The notes: generated from the sequence alone by a model not told the origin. 64,000 bases of DNA from Ashinkailepas kermadecensis (GCA_034440615.1 JAOTOM010004863.1:383001-447000); one strand, 5' to 3'. Shown: positions 44,735-56,882, numbered from the stretch's first letter. Made by a program: numbers and translations.

Positions 44735-45003
44735 TATGCATTGACTGGAAGAATGGCGTGAAAGGCGCCACTTGCCACACCAGCGTTTGCTGCGATCATC
44801 CACTCACATTGACTGCAAGAATAACCTGAAAAGGCCACTTGCCACACCAACTTTTACTGCGATCATTCACACACATTGACTGGAGGAATGGCGTCAAAAG
44901 TGCCACTTGCCATGCCAATGCTTACTGCGATCATTCACTCACATTGACTCGAAGAATGGCGTGAAAAGCGTCACTTGTCGCTCCAACACTTACTGCGATC
45001 TAC
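44735..45003. repeat. 65-68-bp tandem repeat, four copies
   Basis: Units contain CATTGACTGGAAGAATGGCG, GCCACTTGCCACACCA and TACTGCGATCATTCACTC, diverged from each other. Confidence 0.93.
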
Positions 45004-45237
45004 CTCAGCTTTTCTTCGGAGAATTTAGTGTGCAAACCCAATGGTTTTCATAAAACCAGGTGCGTGACAGCCATTGATCCTGTGCATGCTGATAGCCCCC
45101 CACCCACCCATCCCACCCCCCTTCGGTACTGTTGGAACACGGTCCGACGTCACGTCGATCTCCTGCGGTCCTTGGCACTGTGTGGGCCGACACCGCATGC
45201 GGGTTCGTCCCCACGCTGCCTATGTCGGCGGGCAGCG

Positions 45238-45463
45238 CGGTGGGAGAGTGACCTCCGACGGGGGCGCGGCGGGGGAGTGACCGCCGACGGGGGTGTGGCG
45301 GGAGAGTGACCGCCGACGGGGGTGTGGCGGGAGAGTGACCTCTGACGGGGGTGAGACGGGAGAGTGACCGCCGACAGGGGTGTGGCAGGAGAGTGACTTC
45401 CGACGGGAACGCGGCGGGAGAGTGACCTCTGACGGGGGTGAGGCGGGAGAGTGACCGCCGACC
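45238..45463. repeat. 29-bp G-rich minisatellite abutting the TMEM198 exon 2 acceptor
   Basis: About eight units of GGGAGAGTGACCGCCGACGG type with GGGTGTGGC. The last unit ends about 12 bases before exon 2, leaving only CCGTCCGTTCCAG as acceptor tract. Confidence 0.93.
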
Positions 45464-45474
45464 GTCCGTTCCAG

Positions 45475-45585
45475 GGTACAGGTGCTTCAAGGCGGTCATG
45501 TTCCTCACCGGGTTCCTGTTCGGCTCCGTGGCTGTGTACCTGATCTGCATGGAGGAGGCGGTGCTGCCATCTCTCGGCAATGCAG
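45475..45585 (+). CDS. TMEM198: TMEM198-like, coding exon 2 (residues 66-102 plus split codon)
   Basis: The exon lies between CGTTCCAG and GTAACT. Its 37 codons complete glycine 66 and give [17 protein letters not shown], the strongest family signature in the window, then a second membrane helix ending in YLICM and an acidic loop. The entering phase (two bases) and leaving phase (one base) fit exons 1 and 3. The acceptor has a very short pyrimidine tract because a G-rich 29-bp minisatellite runs to within about a dozen bases of it. The context is unusual but the protein match is unambiguous. Confidence 0.95.
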
Positions 45586-45771
45586 GTAACTATGGCGTTT
45601 CGGAGGGTGATGCGAGTGACGATCGGTCGTGTAATTGCGGGCGGACGCCGAGCTTCGTCGACCATCGTCGGCAGAGCGTGGTGATCGATGAACGCCCTTC
45701 TGGTAATTAATTCGGCGTCAGGCATGCTTTGCATTCTCATCCATGTGGATCTTCCGCTACCTCAGATTAAG

Positions 45772-45820
45772 ATGGGCGCCGCAGTCGATGCGCCCCTAAA
45801 CTCCAACAACCAGCCAACCA
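45772..45820 (+). mobile_element. ultra-short retroposon-like insertion D5 (49 bp, TMEM198 intron 2)
   Basis: Core GCAGTCGATGCGCCCCTAAA with tail ACAACCAGCCAACCA. Flanked by the perfect 13-bp duplication ACCTCAGATTAAG at 45759-45771 and 45821-45833. Confidence 0.85.
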
Positions 45821-46254
45821 ACCTCAGATTAAGGGGCGGCGGAACGTATCGCGGCAACGGAGGGCGCGGCGCTGTACTCAGACGCCTATGTTTTTCGGTA
45901 GCGTAGTATCTAGCGTTGGCGATAATTTGCTGTCCCCTAATATTTTCGACGTATGTTTAGGGGTGATTGTGCTGCCCGGTGGCAAAGCGACGCCACGGAT
46001 TTTGGTTTTGGGCAAGATCAAGCGCTAAAGATGGTTTTGTCGGCCAAGGTGGCACTATGGGCACTATGAAATTTCGGAAATCCGATGCCTTTCAACTTAA
46101 AGAGGCCACATTCTAGCTGCTTGTAACATTGGTTTCTCGGACGAATTATTCGCCTGATTTTTCGTGAGCGACAAATCTTAGCATCTATTGACCTGTATTT
46201 TCTGTACTTCCGGGAGTTAGGCAATGGGTTTCTAGCTGCTGACAGGTATATTGA

Positions 46255-46533
46255 TTTTGCTGTATCAATGATAAATGCACAGGGCTGGAGGAAGCCAAAT
46301 CACTTCGTGCCAGCAGTCAGACTATACTTGACCAAGCTCGTCGCCACGGTCTCAGACTTATAGACACGCTAATGCTAGAACAGGGTCTAAGTACTGGCGA
46401 TGCGCCTGCTAGCTTGCAGTGGGACATTAGGGAAGACCTCGTTTGTGCAATTTCCGCGCATCGCACTGCCCTGTGGTGTGATTGTCATAGTTATAGAAAT
46501 GGTGACTGTTTCTGCTGGCTACATAATCAATGA
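46255..46533 (+). other. open stretch of unknown nature in TMEM198 intron 2
   Basis: Ninety-two codons stay open between two stops, with amphipathic, protein-like composition (LEEAKSLRASSQTILDQARR, then HRTALWCDCHSYRNGD). The first ATG is at 46372. I recognise no family. It could be a mobile-element fragment or chance. Confidence 0.2.
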
Positions 46534-48840
46534 TTTTCTTTGTATTAGTATTGACCCGCACAAGACTATGGAGAGAGGGTTGCAACCCCGCTCCCTGGGG
46601 CTTTTGCAGCATGAATAGAAAATGGCTTGTGTGAGCGCGCTACAGTTTTTGGTAGCTTATGAGGCGTTGCGCGCAGTGGTCGCAGCCAGGATTTTCGTAA
46701 GGGTGTCCGACCTAAAAAAAAAGGTGGAGACCACGCGCACGAAGAGCGCCCAATATGTCTGGTATGGCGTTGTGAAAATCCAAATATTGTGTTGATCTGA
46801 TAGAATTGTTCGAATAAAAGGGGCAGCGCTCCCCCTTGGCTACGCCTCTGATTGCACGTCTTTTGATATACATTTGTACAGCTATTTTAGCTAGTTCCAC
46901 AAATGTCATCTAACGTCAAGCGGATTATTGGTTTAAGATAGCCTTGGAGAAATCGGTGACAATTATGTGAGTTGACCCTACCACATCGATCATTGATGAT
47001 TTGAGGGCAGTAAGTATTAATTGCCCATGACTTGAGATTTGGGGAAAAACTATCCGCGATATTTCCTCTTCATACGTCATAGATAATTTCCTCATCAAGC
47101 TCCGCTCTTGTTTCGATGATTTGTGGGAGCATTGGCCTAAACAAAACAATTGTGGATGCACGAGTCTACTGCTGCCACTCACGAATGGTGCCCGGGGCCA
47201 ACAGGTGTGTTGGGTTCCGTCTTTTCTGTGTGGGAGAAACAATGGCTGACATAATTGCGTCTCCCTCCGTCTCTTCGTTCTTCGACACAATGCACCAGCA
47301 TTTTTTTTTCTACACATCGATCCAATGATCAATCAAGTAACGTACTATAGCATTCAACAAGGGGCCTAGAGAAAACGAATGGCACCGGTCCGGCATGGGA
47401 GGTGTGCCAGATCAGTTCGAAGGGCGCCGAGTGAGCGAACCACAGGAGCGTCGATCTCGAGAGGAACTCCAGCACCTTGACTAGAAGGGCGCTTATCTCA
47501 CCACAGGACGATAAACAGGCCTTCGGCGCGTCAACGATGTCAAGTCGTGGGCAGCATGGTGTCTTCGGCAATGGGCGCACTAGTGGCGCAGGATGTGAAC
47601 TGTACCATCGCAAGGAGGGAGCAGGACCTCGGGTAGCATGGTAGCTGGATGGACAAGTGTCCTTCCAGCTGGCCACCCAATCGGTCGAGTTTATCCACCC
47701 AGCTAAAACCTGCGAAGTGAAGATAAGACACTGGTATGAAGTAGTTGTAACTTCAGCTTCAAATGTTGCACACAAGATTACTGTTAGTAAATTTTAGTGT
47801 GCTGTCGAGCAAAGCGTGTTGTCCGCCCGAACAATAATTTCGTTTGAATCATTACAAGTACTGGATAAATGACCAGCAAATTATGAACATACGTTCTAGC
47901 CGTACCTACACATCCTAACTGTCAGTATGCCATGCGATTTGTTTTGAAAGATTCGTGGTATCTAGGGATAGTAAGCAGTTTCAGTGAGCTCACCAAGGGG
48001 TTCGACGCCCCCCTTGCTCGCGCAAGGGGGCGCAGCGCCCCAGCGCCCCATTCGTTCTGCCGTCACTGCCGCAGATCCCATCGGTGCCCCATCATAGTCC
48101 TAGACGTCGGCTACGCTTTCCACCGCCATTCGGTCTTTGTGATGGCGCCATCGGCGTCATACATGACGCGAGGAGACCGCATTTGCATTTGAACAGCCCT
48201 TCAATACGCTCCAAAAGCATGCTTCATTCAAACCCAGATTTGAAGACTCTTCGCATCTGTTCACTACCATTGGGGGATAATTGCATATATCTGCAATGGT
48301 GTTTTTCCGTTGGTTGCAACAGGCCGTGAGCACTTCAGCGGTGCTTTCCCACAGAGTTCCATATTAAGCTTCAGGCGTGCTCGGTAAGCTTCAGGGGTGC
48401 GCACAGAATGCAATTATCCATCCATGCTCGTGACTCACGTGGGCAGGGCTCTCCCAGACTGAAACTCGTCGAGCCTGTGCTGTTGACTGTCCATTACCCT
48501 AATTATTGTGAGCATCTGGCACATCTCTAGTCGGAGTACTAGTAACGTCAGGTTGAACATCATTCGATTTACACAGCGTGATCGTGTCAGGCAGTTGCAG
48601 ATGACACCCGTTGTTCCGCTCGTCTCCCCCCCCTCGCGGCTAGCCTCCTCCCTCGCGGCTAGCCTTGCGCTGACGCCACATGTATGCGTCCCGGGGGTCG
48701 TGTCTTGGACGGAGGTAATCAGCTGATAGCTGGCGGGCTGATGAGACGCCCTCAGTTGCCGGACGGATGAGGCAGGTTCAGCTGACAGAACGCTGCAGGT
48801 ATCTTGGTGAAGGTCTCACTACTGCTGGATAGCCACGCCA
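46534..48840. other. TMEM198 intron 2, unassigned
   Basis: - strand frames at 46925-47332 and 47329-47775 nearly adjoin in different frames and could be an old element remnant, but no domain is recognised. Confidence 0.4.
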
Positions 48841-48847
48841 TACGTTT

Positions 48848-49420
<573 letters not shown>

Positions 49421-49965
49421 TCTGTCTCCGTCTGTCCCTCTACACACCACCAACTGGCCCTTCTAGTTTTTTTTTCTGCCACCCTCCCTCGTCTTTCCCC
49501 ACAGCCGTCGCTCCTCTCCGCATCGCCTGCCCTTTGTTCCATTAGAAACAGCTGCTGAACGCACCATCTCTGAAGTTTCATCTGCATTATTCTTGAAGGT
49601 GTGCATTTATCATTGGATCAGCGATAGAGCCGTGAAGCCCCGCTGCGCCAGCTGGCTTTTGGCCTGGATCTGCGCAGCTGGCCGGCTGGCTGGCTGGTGC
49701 TCGGCGGTACCACTGGGTTCGCGTCTGCCGCGATTGTCGTCCCCCCCCCCCCCCCCCGGCTCCAGATAGTGATCCCAGTGGGCGATGATGACAGCGTTGG
49801 AGGCGATAGTCATACGAAAAGGCGATACATGGAGATGCGGCTGAGGCGGCGGCGGCGGCACGGCTGTAAGGGTTCACCCAGCGACCCAGCATTCGGTCCT
49901 GGCCAGCCGCAATGCCGGCTCCATTGCTGGTGAAGAACTTGGTCCCGTCTGATGCCAGTCCCGGT
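49421..49965. other. intron sequence between microsatellite and 24-bp array
   Basis: Contains a C17 run at 49741-49757. No gene recognised. Confidence 0.5.
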
Positions 49966-52566
49966 CACATCCCCAGTGATGGTCACGGTCACCATCCCCA
50001 GTGATGGTCACGGTCACATCCCCAGTGATGGTCACGGCTCCATCCCCAGTGATGGTCACGGCTCCATCCCCAGTGATGGTCACGGTCACATCCCCAGTGA
50101 TGGTCACGGCTCCATCCCCAGTGATGGTCACGGCTCCATCCCCAGTGATGGTCACGGCTCCATCCCCAGCGATGGTCACGGTCACATCCCCAGCGATGGT
50201 CACGGCCCCATCCCCAGCGATGGTCACGGCCCCGTCCCCAGCGATGGTCACGGCCCCATCCCCAGTGATGGTCACGGTCACATCCCCAGTGATGGTCACG
50301 GCTCCATCCCCAGTGATGGTCACGGCTCCATCCCCAGTGATGGTCACGGTCACATCCCCAGTGATGGTCACGGCTCCATCCCCAGTGATGGTCACGGCTC
50401 CATCCCCAGTGATGGTCACGGCCCCATCCCCAGCGATGGTCCCGGCTCCATCCCCAGTGATGGTCACGGCCCCATACCCAGTGATGGTCACGGCCCCATC
50501 CCCAGCGATGGTCACGGCCCCATCACCAGCGATGGTCACGGCTCCATCCCCAGTGATGGTCACGGCCCCATCCCCAGCGATGGTCACGGCTCCATCACCA
50601 GCGATGGTCACGGCTCCATCCCCAGCGATGGTCCCGGCCCCATCCCCAGCGATGGTCACGGCCCAATCCCCAGTGATGGTCACGGCTCCATCCCCAGCGA
50701 TGGTCACGGCCCCATCCCCAGCGATGGTCACGGCCCCATCCCCAGCGATGGTCACGGCTCCATCCCCAGCGATGGTCACGGCCCCATCCCCAGCGATGGT
50801 CACGGCTCCATCCCCAGCGATGGTCACGGCCCCATCCCCAGCGATGGTCACGGCCCCATCCCCAGTGATGGTCACGGCTCCATCCCCAGCGATGGTCACG
50901 GCTCCATCCCCAGTGATGGTCACGGCCCCATCCCCAGTGATGGTCACGGCTCCATCCCCAGCGATGGTCACGGCTCCATCCCCAGCGATGGTCACGGCCC
51001 CATCCCCAGTGATGGTCACGGCCCCATCCCCAGCGATGGTCACGGCCCCATCCCCAGCGATGGTCACGATCTCATCCCCAGCGATGGTCACGGCCCCATC
51101 CCCAGTGATGGTCACGGCCCCATCCCCAGCGATGGTCACGGCTCCATCCCCAGCGATGGTCACGGCTCCATCCCCAGCGATGGTCACGGCTCCATCCCCA
51201 GCGATGGTCACGGCTCCATCCCCAGCGATGGTCACGGCCCCATCCCCAGTGATGGTCACGGCTCCATCCCCAGTGATGGTCACGGTCCCATCCCCAGCGA
51301 TGGTCACGGCTCCATCCCCAGCGATGGTCACGGCTCCATCCCCAGCGATGGTCACGGCTCCATCCCCAGCGATGGTCACGGCTCCATCCCCAGCGATGGT
51401 CACGGCCCCATCCCCAGCGATGGTCACGGCCCCATCCCCAGCGATGGTCACGGCCCCATCCCCAGCGATGGTCACGGCCCCATCCCCAGCGATGGTCACG
51501 GCCCCATCCCCAGCGATGGTCACGGTCCCATCCCCAGCGATGGTCACGGCCCCATCCCCAGCGATGGTCACGGCCCCATCCCCAGTGATGGTCACGGCTC
51601 CATCCCCAGCGATGGTCACGGCTACATCCCCAGCGATGGTCACGGTCCCATCCCCAGCGATGGTCACGGCCCCATCACCAGCGATGGTCACGGCTCCATC
51701 CCCAGTGATGGTCACGGCCCCATCCCCAGCGATGGTCACGGCCCCATCCCCAGCGATGGTCACGGCTCCATCCCCAGCGATGGTCACGGCCCCATCCCCA
51801 GCGATGGTCACGGCCCCATCCCCAGCGATGGTCACGGCCCCATCCCCAGCGATGGTCACGGCTCCATCCCCAGCGATGGTCACGGCTCCATCCCCAGCGA
51901 TGGTCACGGCTCCATCCCCAGCGATGGTCACGGCTCCATCCCCAGCGATGGTCACGGCCCCATCCCCAGCGATGGTCACGGCCCCATCCCCAGCGATGGT
52001 CACGGCCCCATCCCCAGCGATGGTCACGGCCCCATCCCCAGCGATGGTCACGGCCCCATCCACATCGATGGTCACGGCCCCATCCCCAGCGATGGTCACG
52101 GCTCCATCCCCAGTGATGGTCACGGCTCCATCCCCAGTGATGGTCACGGCCCCATCCCCAGCGATGGTCACGGCTCCATCCCCAGCGATGGTCACGGCCC
52201 CATCCCCAGCGATGGTCACGGCCCCATCCCCAGCGATGGTCACGGCCCCATCCCCAGCGATGGTCACGGCTCCATCCCCAGCGATGGTCACGGCTCCATC
52301 CCCAGCGATGGTCACGGCCCCATCCCCAGCGATGGTCACGGCTCCATCCCCAGCGATGGTCACGGCCCCATCCCCAGCGATGGTCACGGCCCCATCCCCA
52401 GCGATGGTCACGGCCCCATCCCCAGCGATGGTCACGGCTCCATCCCCAGCGATGGTCACGGCCCCATCCCCAGTGATGGTCACGGCCCCATCCCCAGTGA
52501 TGGTCACGGCCCCATCCCCAGCGATGGTCACGGCTCCATCCCCAGCGATGGTCACGGCTCCGTCTG
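49966..52566. repeat. 2.6 kb 24-bp minisatellite (CATCCCCAGCGATGGTCACG)
   Basis: About 108 units, remarkably uniform in length: I saw no indel that breaks the 24-bp phase. Variation is limited to a few positions (CAGCGATG or CAGTGATG; GGCCC, GGCTC or GGTCA). The 24-bp unit leaves long frames open on both strands (893 codons -, 871 and 1071 codons +). These give eight-residue repeats such as VTIAGDGA and IPSDGHGP. It lies in TMEM198 intron 2 and has no independent sign of being coding. Confidence 0.97.
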
Positions 52567-52849
52567 ACCCTCCGGTGCTGTCGCGGCGCCGGCTGTCTCA
52601 ATGGCAGACAGGCCGTCCATCACGACTAGGTATCGACCATCGACTGCTGGCCGCGGGGTTATTGCAGTCATACGTCACAGGCCGGGCCGTCCTCTGCCAC
52701 CTCTCCACCACCTCTCTCGCCAGGCCGGACGGCACTGCCTCTGGCTTGGTATCCTCCTTCCCCTCCAGAGTCCTCTGCCACCCCTCCACCACCTCTCCCA
52801 CGAGGCCAGACGGCACTGTCTCTGGCCCGTGTCTGGCCCTTCCCCTTCA

Positions 52850-53345
52850 GACAGACGTCTGCACAGAGCCGGACAGACGTCTGCACAGAGACGAGCGGAC
52901 GTCTACACAGAGACGAGCGGACGTCTACACAGAGACGAGCGGACGTCTGCACAGACACGGACGGACAGACACGGACGTCTGCATGTCGTGTCTGCACAGA
53001 CACGGACGTCCGTCCGTGCCTGTAGGACGGACGTCGGGCAGACGGACGGACGGACGGACGGACGTACGTCTGCACAGACGCGGGCGGACATTTGCACAGA
53101 GACGGACAGACGTCTGCACGAACGGACGTCTGCATAGAGACGGACAGACGTCTGCACAGACACGGACGTCTGCATGTCGTGTCTGCACAGACACGGACGT
53201 CCGTCCGTGCCTGTAGGACGGACGTCGGGCAGACGGACGGACGGACGGACGGACGTACGTCTGCACAGACGCGGGGGACGTTGCAAGGGGGACGGACGGA
53301 CGTCTGCATAGAGACGGACAGACGTCTGCACAGACACGGACGCGT
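52850..53345. repeat. GACG-rich repeats with a 110-120-bp duplication 191 bp apart
   Basis: GACGGACAGACGTCTGCACA units; a segment of 110-120 bp containing GCATGTCGTGTCTGCACAG occurs at about 52966-53085 and 53157-53277. CACGGACGTCCGTCCGTG within it is an inverted repeat. Confidence 0.92.
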
Positions 53346-54719
53346 CCCGAAGAACAGCGAAGTCAGTTGAGCCGCTCACGGTCTCCGGTATTGAATCCCG
53401 GCGTGGATGCTGCTGCGTCCCTTTGATTCTGCCTGGTGTGATCAGCGCTGTATGCTGTAAACTGACAGCATCACGTACCGGAAAACACTCGGTGTTTATC
53501 TCCACCAATGTAAGATGTGTAGCACAAGTTTGTCCGTTGTTCTCTCTGCTAGATATCTGTGCGCGGACTGGTGTTTTTGTCACTGATGGCCGTGCCGGTC
53601 AACGTCACCGCTCCTCGCCGCGCTCCTCAATAGGTAGTGGAGGATCGCCGGTAATAGTTTGTCGCCGATGAAACCAAGGCAGGCTGTGTAAGTCGTGAGC
53701 GCTGCAATGCTTCTTCTTCTGAGGAGGCGACGTTCGTCAGCACAAGGCGGGATGGAGGGGGAGCCTAGTCATGATGGCTTTCGTGTGACATTGCATGCTG
53801 TCATTGGTGCTGATAAAACCTAGTAGCGACAATAAAGCGTTGCCGATGACGGACCGGAAAGTGGACACGGATGGCCATGGTCCATTGTGGCGGAAAATGT
53901 TAAATTTGTAGAGAAACAATACGTTATTGAGAATTTCTTCGTTTTAGCATTTCCTTGTTCAGGGTTAGAATCGCTAGAACGCTCCATGGTGGCATTATGC
54001 AAACGGGTCCGGCTAATGCTAGTTGATAACATGCTCTGTGATGTGTTACAAAATGCACCAACGGACACATAGTGTCCGTATATACCGAGAAACATTGCAT
54101 TATGTTTGCCCGGCAATAGCTCCATCATTACGGGTGAGGGCGATGTCTGAGCAAGTCTTACTTATACGATGAAAAAAATGTCACCTTGAAGAATCGATCC
54201 CGTCCATTTCACTAATCCTCCGCCGCCGCTGACTGGCTGCTCCCAGCTGGTCCTCCTGGCGCCAGGGGCAGCTTGTGGGCCGGTTACTAACAGTTTCATT
54301 TGTTCGCACTAGATGGCTCTGTTGCCGACGCCCACCGGATCAGTAAACAGTTTCCATAACCAGATCCGTGAACAGCATTTCCGCTGTTTGCGGGTAGCTC
54401 CGACCTTTCCGCCGGATGTATCTCGCCATAGGTACAGATTTCGGAAAATCATTGTGAGGGCACAATACATGACGGACGGGTGGGTGCAAATGGATTTGGG
54501 GGTGGCATACCACCTAGGGTCCCACGTTAAAAGCAGAAATTATTTGGGGCATGGCCAACATGGGGGCAAGTGCCCTCCCAAAAGCATACAAAGCTACAAC
54601 CCTGGATCTCCCGCCGGCTGTCACTAGGTGTCACCACCAGCTGCCAAACTTTGGCTTCGATCAGCAATCGCCTCAATGCGGGATTCTTGCTCACTGTTAA
54701 CTCACACTCTGCCCACCAG
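53346..54719. other. end of TMEM198 intron 2, unassigned
   Basis: No additional exon recognised. Ends at the exon 3 acceptor CCCACCAG. Confidence 0.5.
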
Positions 54720-55172
54720 GTGTCTCGCTGGGCGCCGGCGTGCTGTTCGGCGCCATCACCATGCTGGTGCAGTACGTGGGCCTCTTCATGACGGGCTTCC
54801 ACACGGGCCTCTACTGCGGCGTCATCACGCTCATCGTCGTCGACTTCTTCTACCAGCTGCCCACCATATGGTGCGCGCTGGCCATCCTGATGGGCTGGGG
54901 TCTGCTGTTCGCGCTGGCCAACCTGCGGCTACAGAAGAGCCTCACCGTGTTCGGCACGAGCGTCCACGGTGCCGCCGTCATCACCGTCTCGATGGACTAC
55001 TTCATCGAGAGGCTGATGGCGGCGCACTGGGTGCTCAACAAGGTCCGCCTGCAGGAGGAGTCGCGGCCGTGCTGGTTCTCCTGGCTGATCCTGGGCCTGT
55101 GGCCGCTGATGACGACTATCGGTGTGCTGGTGCAGTTTCGAATCACGGGAAGAGGCACTCACCATAAAGTCA
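54720..55172 (+). CDS. TMEM198: TMEM198-like, coding exon 3 (membrane core, residues 103-253)
   Basis: The largest exon encodes the remaining membrane core, about five helices. It starts SLGAGVLFGAITMLVQYVGL, then runs through a helix with VITLIVVDFFYQLP, then WCALAILMGWGLLFALANL. A GTSVHGAAVITVSMDYFIE segment follows and the last helix contains WLILGLWPLMTTIGVLVQF. This is the DUF4203/TMEM198 domain. Base composition is GC-rich at third positions and codon use is clearly coding, unlike the flanks. Acceptor CCCACCAG, donor GTCA/GTAAGT. The + strand frame at 54740-55249 runs past the donor into intron; those last residues are not part of the protein. Confidence 0.95.
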
Positions 55173-56279
55173 GTAAGTACGCAGCTGACTGGTGCGTGAA
55201 CTCCTGGCATGCTGGGACGGAGCTCTCCATGTTGCTCAGGATGCATTAAGCTGATTGGAGATGCAGGTGAGACATACAGCTGTGTGTCTGGCCATGAAGG
55301 ATAGGGCAGTGAGTGTCTGACTTGTACTGTATATCCCTCTGTCTGTCTGGGTCACCTCTTTCCAGCGGACATGGCTGCCTGCTGTCATTTTACGCACTGG
55401 TGCAGTTACTCCTAGGTCCATTTTGCAGACATCGGTACGTCTCGTTGTCTCCCATATTAGGCTGTATTAGTTTAATTGTAATCCGTACGCTGAGCTCTTC
55501 GTGGTACTGTTATTTTGATTGTGGACATAGAGGTGTATATTTGTGTGATCTGGAGAAGTTTCCTGCCACTATCCCCATCCCATGTGCTAATTTTTTTAAA
55601 GTTTTTTTTTATAGCGTGACATTATCTTTATAATCATGGGAACAGCGACGTGGGGTCATTCAGCACTTAATGCGTTTTCGGGACCAAATCCAGAAAGAAT
55701 ATTATCCCTTCCGTCGAGGTAGTAGTTAATGTCATGTGGCGCCATGCAGCTATCTACACCCAGGCGTTATTGCGATGTCCTATATATCCTCGATAACAGA
55801 TAGCTCGGAAGCAGACAATACCGATGGCAGTTCTTGTCCGGTATAAGCACTCCATGTTTGTTCACAGAGAATGCGTCTGTGCAATACCAATCACTGGTTA
55901 GTTATGCGTCTGTGCAGTACCGATAGCCGATTAGTCATGCGTCTGTGCAGTATCAATAACCGATAAGCGATAAAAAGCACGCTGGTTTCCCATTTTTTGT
56001 ATGTAGGTTAATTTTACATTTTATCACCGCGAAGTAGTTTTTTTTAGACATTGGTATTAATAGGTGAGGTGCATGTGTTGGTGCATCCAACAATGCCCAG
56101 CAGCCTGTTCCTTCTGTGTAGGAAGCTGTAAGCTGCCTGGGTCACGTTACGAGAACCGTCACGGCCAAAGTAGCTCCAAGTAGTAGATTTTAGTCTAAAT
56201 AGAATAGTCCAAAGTAGTAGATCCGAGCCGGCTCCAAAGTATAGTCGGCTCCAGTGGGCACTTTGCAGCAGGGACGTGA
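55173..56279. other. TMEM198 intron 3, left part
   Basis: No gene. Three copies of a TGCGTCTGTGCAGTACCGAT-like segment lie at 55870-55965. Confidence 0.5.
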
Positions 56280-56562
56280 GAACACATTCCCTAATGGTGC
56301 AGCGGTCCCTAGTGCCGCAGCGGTCCCTAATGTCGCGGCGGTCCCTAATGGCACCGCGGTCCCTAATGGCGCAGTGGTCCATAATGGCGCGGCGGTCCCT
56401 AATACCGCAGCGGTCCCTAATGGCACAGCCGTCCCTAATGGCACAGTGGTCCATAATGGCGCCGCGGTCCCTAATGGCATAGCGGCCCCTAATGGCACAA
56501 CGGTCCCTAATGGCATAGCGGTCCCTAATGGCACAACGGTCCCTAATGGCACAACGGTGCCG
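56280..56562. repeat. 18-bp minisatellite in TMEM198 intron 3 (GGTCCCTAATGGCACAGC)
   Basis: About 16 units; frames open on both strands because of the 18-bp unit. Confidence 0.95.
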
Positions 56563-56748
56563 CATAGTGTACCGGAGAAACCCGGGGTCCGATTGCTGGC
56601 TGCACGCTATGTTAGCGGTTCCCTAATGGTCGCCGCTGGTGCTGCATAGTGTACCGGAGAACACGACCCGAGCCTGGGTCCGATTGCTGGCTGCACGCTA
56701 TGTCTAACGGTTCTACTACAGTGGTCGCCGCTTCACCGCTGGTTTCAG
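56563..56748. repeat. imperfect duplication before exon 4
   Basis: ATAGTGTACCGGAGAA...GGGTCCGATTGCTGGCTGCA occurs at 56563 and 56647. Ends at the exon 4 acceptor. Confidence 0.85.
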
Positions 56749-56882
56749 TCGCACCACATCACAAGACGCGCGTGGTAAACCTGCAGCGGGTGCGGTCCCG
56801 AGAGGCCAGGGCCGAGCTGCGCCAGCGCAAGTACCGCTACCTGTACCAGGTGCGCACGGCGCACGGTGATATCATCAGTCAG
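56749..56882 (+). CDS. TMEM198: TMEM198-like, coding exon 4 (basic cytoplasmic tail, residues 254-298)
   Basis: After acceptor TGGTTTCAG, two bases complete codon 254, then 44 codons follow. The stretch is strongly basic (RVRSREARAELRQRKYRYLY) and ends QVRTAHGDIISQ. Its position right after the last helix matches the basic, arginine-rich tail of TMEM198 proteins. The exon ends in phase 0 at CAG/GTACGT. The next 500 bp of intron are degraded tandem copies of this exon end with its donor, so isoforms using later donors are possible. Confidence 0.85.

Noticed and set aside
49874..53216. Frames of 871-1071 codons (+) and 893 codons (-) as possible repeat proteins
   Set aside because: They exist only because the 24-bp unit is a multiple of three; both strands are open, there is no start context, domain or non-repeat body, and the region lies inside a TMEM198 intron.
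54628..55167. Alternative histidine/arginine-rich frame overlapping TMEM198 exon 3
   Set aside because: Out-of-frame shadow of a GC-rich exon whose true frame matches the TMEM198 membrane core.
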